Source: Platanthera guangdongensis
Lineage: Eukaryota; Streptophyta; Magnoliopsida; Asparagales; Orchidaceae
Length of the DNA stretch: 64,000 nt
Reading direction: 5' to 3'
Assembly: GCA_039583875.1 (NCBI GenBank)
Contig: CM077153.1
Coordinates: forward strand, 64,860,482-64,924,481
In this document: in pieces, positions 62,299-64,000 of the stretch
Layout: every line of letters begins with the position of its first letter
How positions within the stretch are numbered: position 1 is the stretch's first letter
Notes under the pieces: generated by a model
What the model saw: only the letters and a program-made list of their open reading frames with translations
What the model was told of the DNA's origin: nothing
Databases searched by the model: none
Made by a program: the position numbers and the translations under genes

Positions 62299-63265
62299 GG
62301 AATTCTACAAGAATTTATGCAGAATAAAATCAGTACCAAAATTTCAAATACAATTTATTTTAATTTGAACTTCAATGAAAACACTCCCACTATTTTATTC
62401 GAAATGATAGCCCTCACTAACAATTCGGAGAGTTCATGCGAGCTACTCTCTTAGTGGACAAGATCCGTATTTCACCAACACAATGAGTCAGCTTTGGCTT
62501 TCCTCTCACGATGCGGTTATTTAGGTAGGCAACGCTTGCCAATTGCATCCTCATTCAATTCTTGTATGGTTGGTGAATAACTCATTACTCGCATCCATCA
62601 TATGGTGCATGCCAACCCTATGCCTCTAGGCACTCAACCTTTGAGGTCACCTAGTTAAGCTGGACCCGATGTCGACAGTGGGATATCACAATTATCCGCA
62701 CGCACCCTTACCAAGATAGATTAATGCACCTTGCTTTGGCAAGCCCACACTTCATCGATCGAGGCAGGAAGAGTGTCATCCATCGGAAGGCATCCGAACA
62801 ATTAATATTTGATGAAGGGATTTTGATTATAGGTTAACAGTTAACCATGATCAACATTTGATCAATGTGCACATCCAAGGAAAAGCAATTTTTCTAAAAC
62901 CACATGCATCCCTTATGTGCACAATCTGACACCATCAACAATTGATAGAAGGAAGGGCTAAATCTGAACATCCGGAAACTTCCAAATCCTCAGATTTACA
63001 TGCATTGGACAAAGGCAAAGACAACTCAACTTAAAGCAGTAGGCAAGCTCATCTCTCTATGTTGGATCCAAATCCAAAGCAAACTCGAGGGATGGTTACT
63101 GCTAAGGAGACTACAATTTCTAACAATTAGAAATTTCCACGCAATTCCAGAAGTTCTTGGCGGGGCACCAAGACTAAATCTAGACATTTAGAACACTTCT
63201 AAATCCCTAGGTTTACACGCACTGTAATAACAAAACTTCCAATACAACAATCATGGTCGAAACCT

Positions 63266-63278
63266 GGCTCTGATACCA
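63266..63278 (-). promoter_or_regulatory. Copia-F2 primer-binding site
   Basis: TGGTATCAGAGCC on the - strand, one base inside the LTR beginning at 63280. Confidence 0.93.
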
Positions 63279-63279
63279 C

Positions 63280-64000
63280 TGTTGGGTTTATCTATGAGGA
63301 TGGCACAACGCTTGTGCACGCAGCGGAAGAATATAATCATCAAGAAAACCCAAAAGAAATGGGATCGGGCCATGGTAGTTGAATCAAGAAGTTAACATAT
63401 AACTAGGCAAAAATTACCTCGGTGGCGTTGAGTCACAACTCAACAGAGATGCTCCAAGCTTCGTGTTCTTGCTGGTGACGAGTTCTACGTGAAATAATGT
63501 CCACGTCTCTGCAGAAATCCACACGAGCGGGAGAACAACGATCTTTCCGTCGCACGGAAAATCGGGAAGGAGAAAGACCGCACCTTACTTCTCCACGGAC
63601 TGCTAGATCTGCGACAGGAAGAGCAACACCAGCGACGATCGTCGGAGAAGAGGTGGTCGACGGAGCGAGCACGGCGGCGGAACCCTTCCGTCGGCGGGAT
63701 TCGGGATCGGCGGAGCGAACGAACGGCGGAACACTTCCGTCGCGGGATTCAGTTCGATCGGCTGCCAAAAGGCTTAAGCATAACTCCCGAAAACCCTAAG
63801 TGTCCCTTTTATACCGAAGGCATAAATAGACTTAGGTTTATCGCTATCCGCAGACCACCCAGAAAAATAGGGTCCCAGAATCGGCGAGTATCAGTCGGCG
63901 AGAATCGGCGACAATCGGCGAGAATCATCAAGCAGATTCGGCGAGAATCAGTCGGCGAGTAACACCTAGGATCGGCGAGAATCAGAGTACAATACTCGAC
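63280..64000 (-). repeat. Copia-F2 5' LTR (truncated by window end)
   Basis: First 721 bp of an LTR identical to 56588-57308 except for about two substitutions (GATCCGCG/GATCTGCG and CGCCGG/CGTCGG). Confidence 0.93.

Larger units (their letters stand above)
59490..64000 (-). mobile_element. Copia-F, copy 2 (partial; runs off the window)
   Basis: From about 59640 the sequence is colinear with Copia-F1 52950-57308 and differs at only a handful of bases. It comprises part of RT, all of integrase, protease and gag, the leader and the first 721 bp of an LTR. Its 3' end is lost in the mosaic. Confidence 0.9.

Overview
This window is nuclear DNA of a flowering plant. Every recognisable coding block belongs to a plant transposable element: Ty1/copia and Ty3/gypsy LTR retrotransposons, PIF/Harbinger, hAT, a Ptta/En/Spm-type protein, a TRIM and MITEs. 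Primer-binding sites are the plant initiator-Met type (TGGTATCAGAG), and introns begin GT and end AG. I see no host gene, rRNA, tRNA or CRISPR array, and I cannot name the species. Family letters (Copia-A to Copia-F) are mine.

Layout. 0-3.5 kb: a TG-rich tract, then a decayed PIF/Harbinger element (MYB/SANT-like ORF1 plus DDE transposase). 3.5-19.2 kb: a Ty3/gypsy body on the + strand, bounded by inverted rather than direct ~320-bp repeats. It is split at 6476-17384 by Copia-A, a Sirevirus-like element on the - strand with 1.35-1.39 kb LTRs, a GGAAG target duplication and an antisense, intron-preceded extra ORF. 19.2-21.1 kb: no identified gene. 21.1-40.8 kb: Copia-B (- strand, 199-bp LTRs), which received a hAT transposon (24183-37699, 8-bp target duplication). 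That hAT in turn received Copia-C (25798-31270) inside its transposase exon. Copia-B then suffered a ~16-kb internal inversion whose two breakpoints each carry an inverted duplication. 40.8-45.5 kb: a 1.39-kb Harbinger-like element and old copia integrase and RT remnants, the RT remnant split by a TRIM (43347-44809). 45.5-58.1 kb: Copia-E (- strand) carrying a 222-bp MITE in gag and, in its leader, the young Copia-F (49546-57724, AAGAG target duplication). 57.7-59.6 kb: a fine-scale mosaic of Copia-F and Copia-E sequence that looks like a chimeric consensus. 59.5-64 kb: a second, almost identical Copia-F half-copy running off the window.

Relative ages by nesting and by LTR differences judged by eye: gypsy before Copia-A; Copia-B before hAT before Copia-C (LTRs ~3% different); Copia-E before Copia-F (LTRs ~1%); old copia RT before TRIM (LTRs nearly identical). 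Most elements are pseudogenes. Copia-F is the closest to intact, with one frameshift within integrase. Copia-B, C and E are related to one another (same gag motif around 'ELRITTISLSG', same RT and RNase H style) and all were inserted on the - strand.
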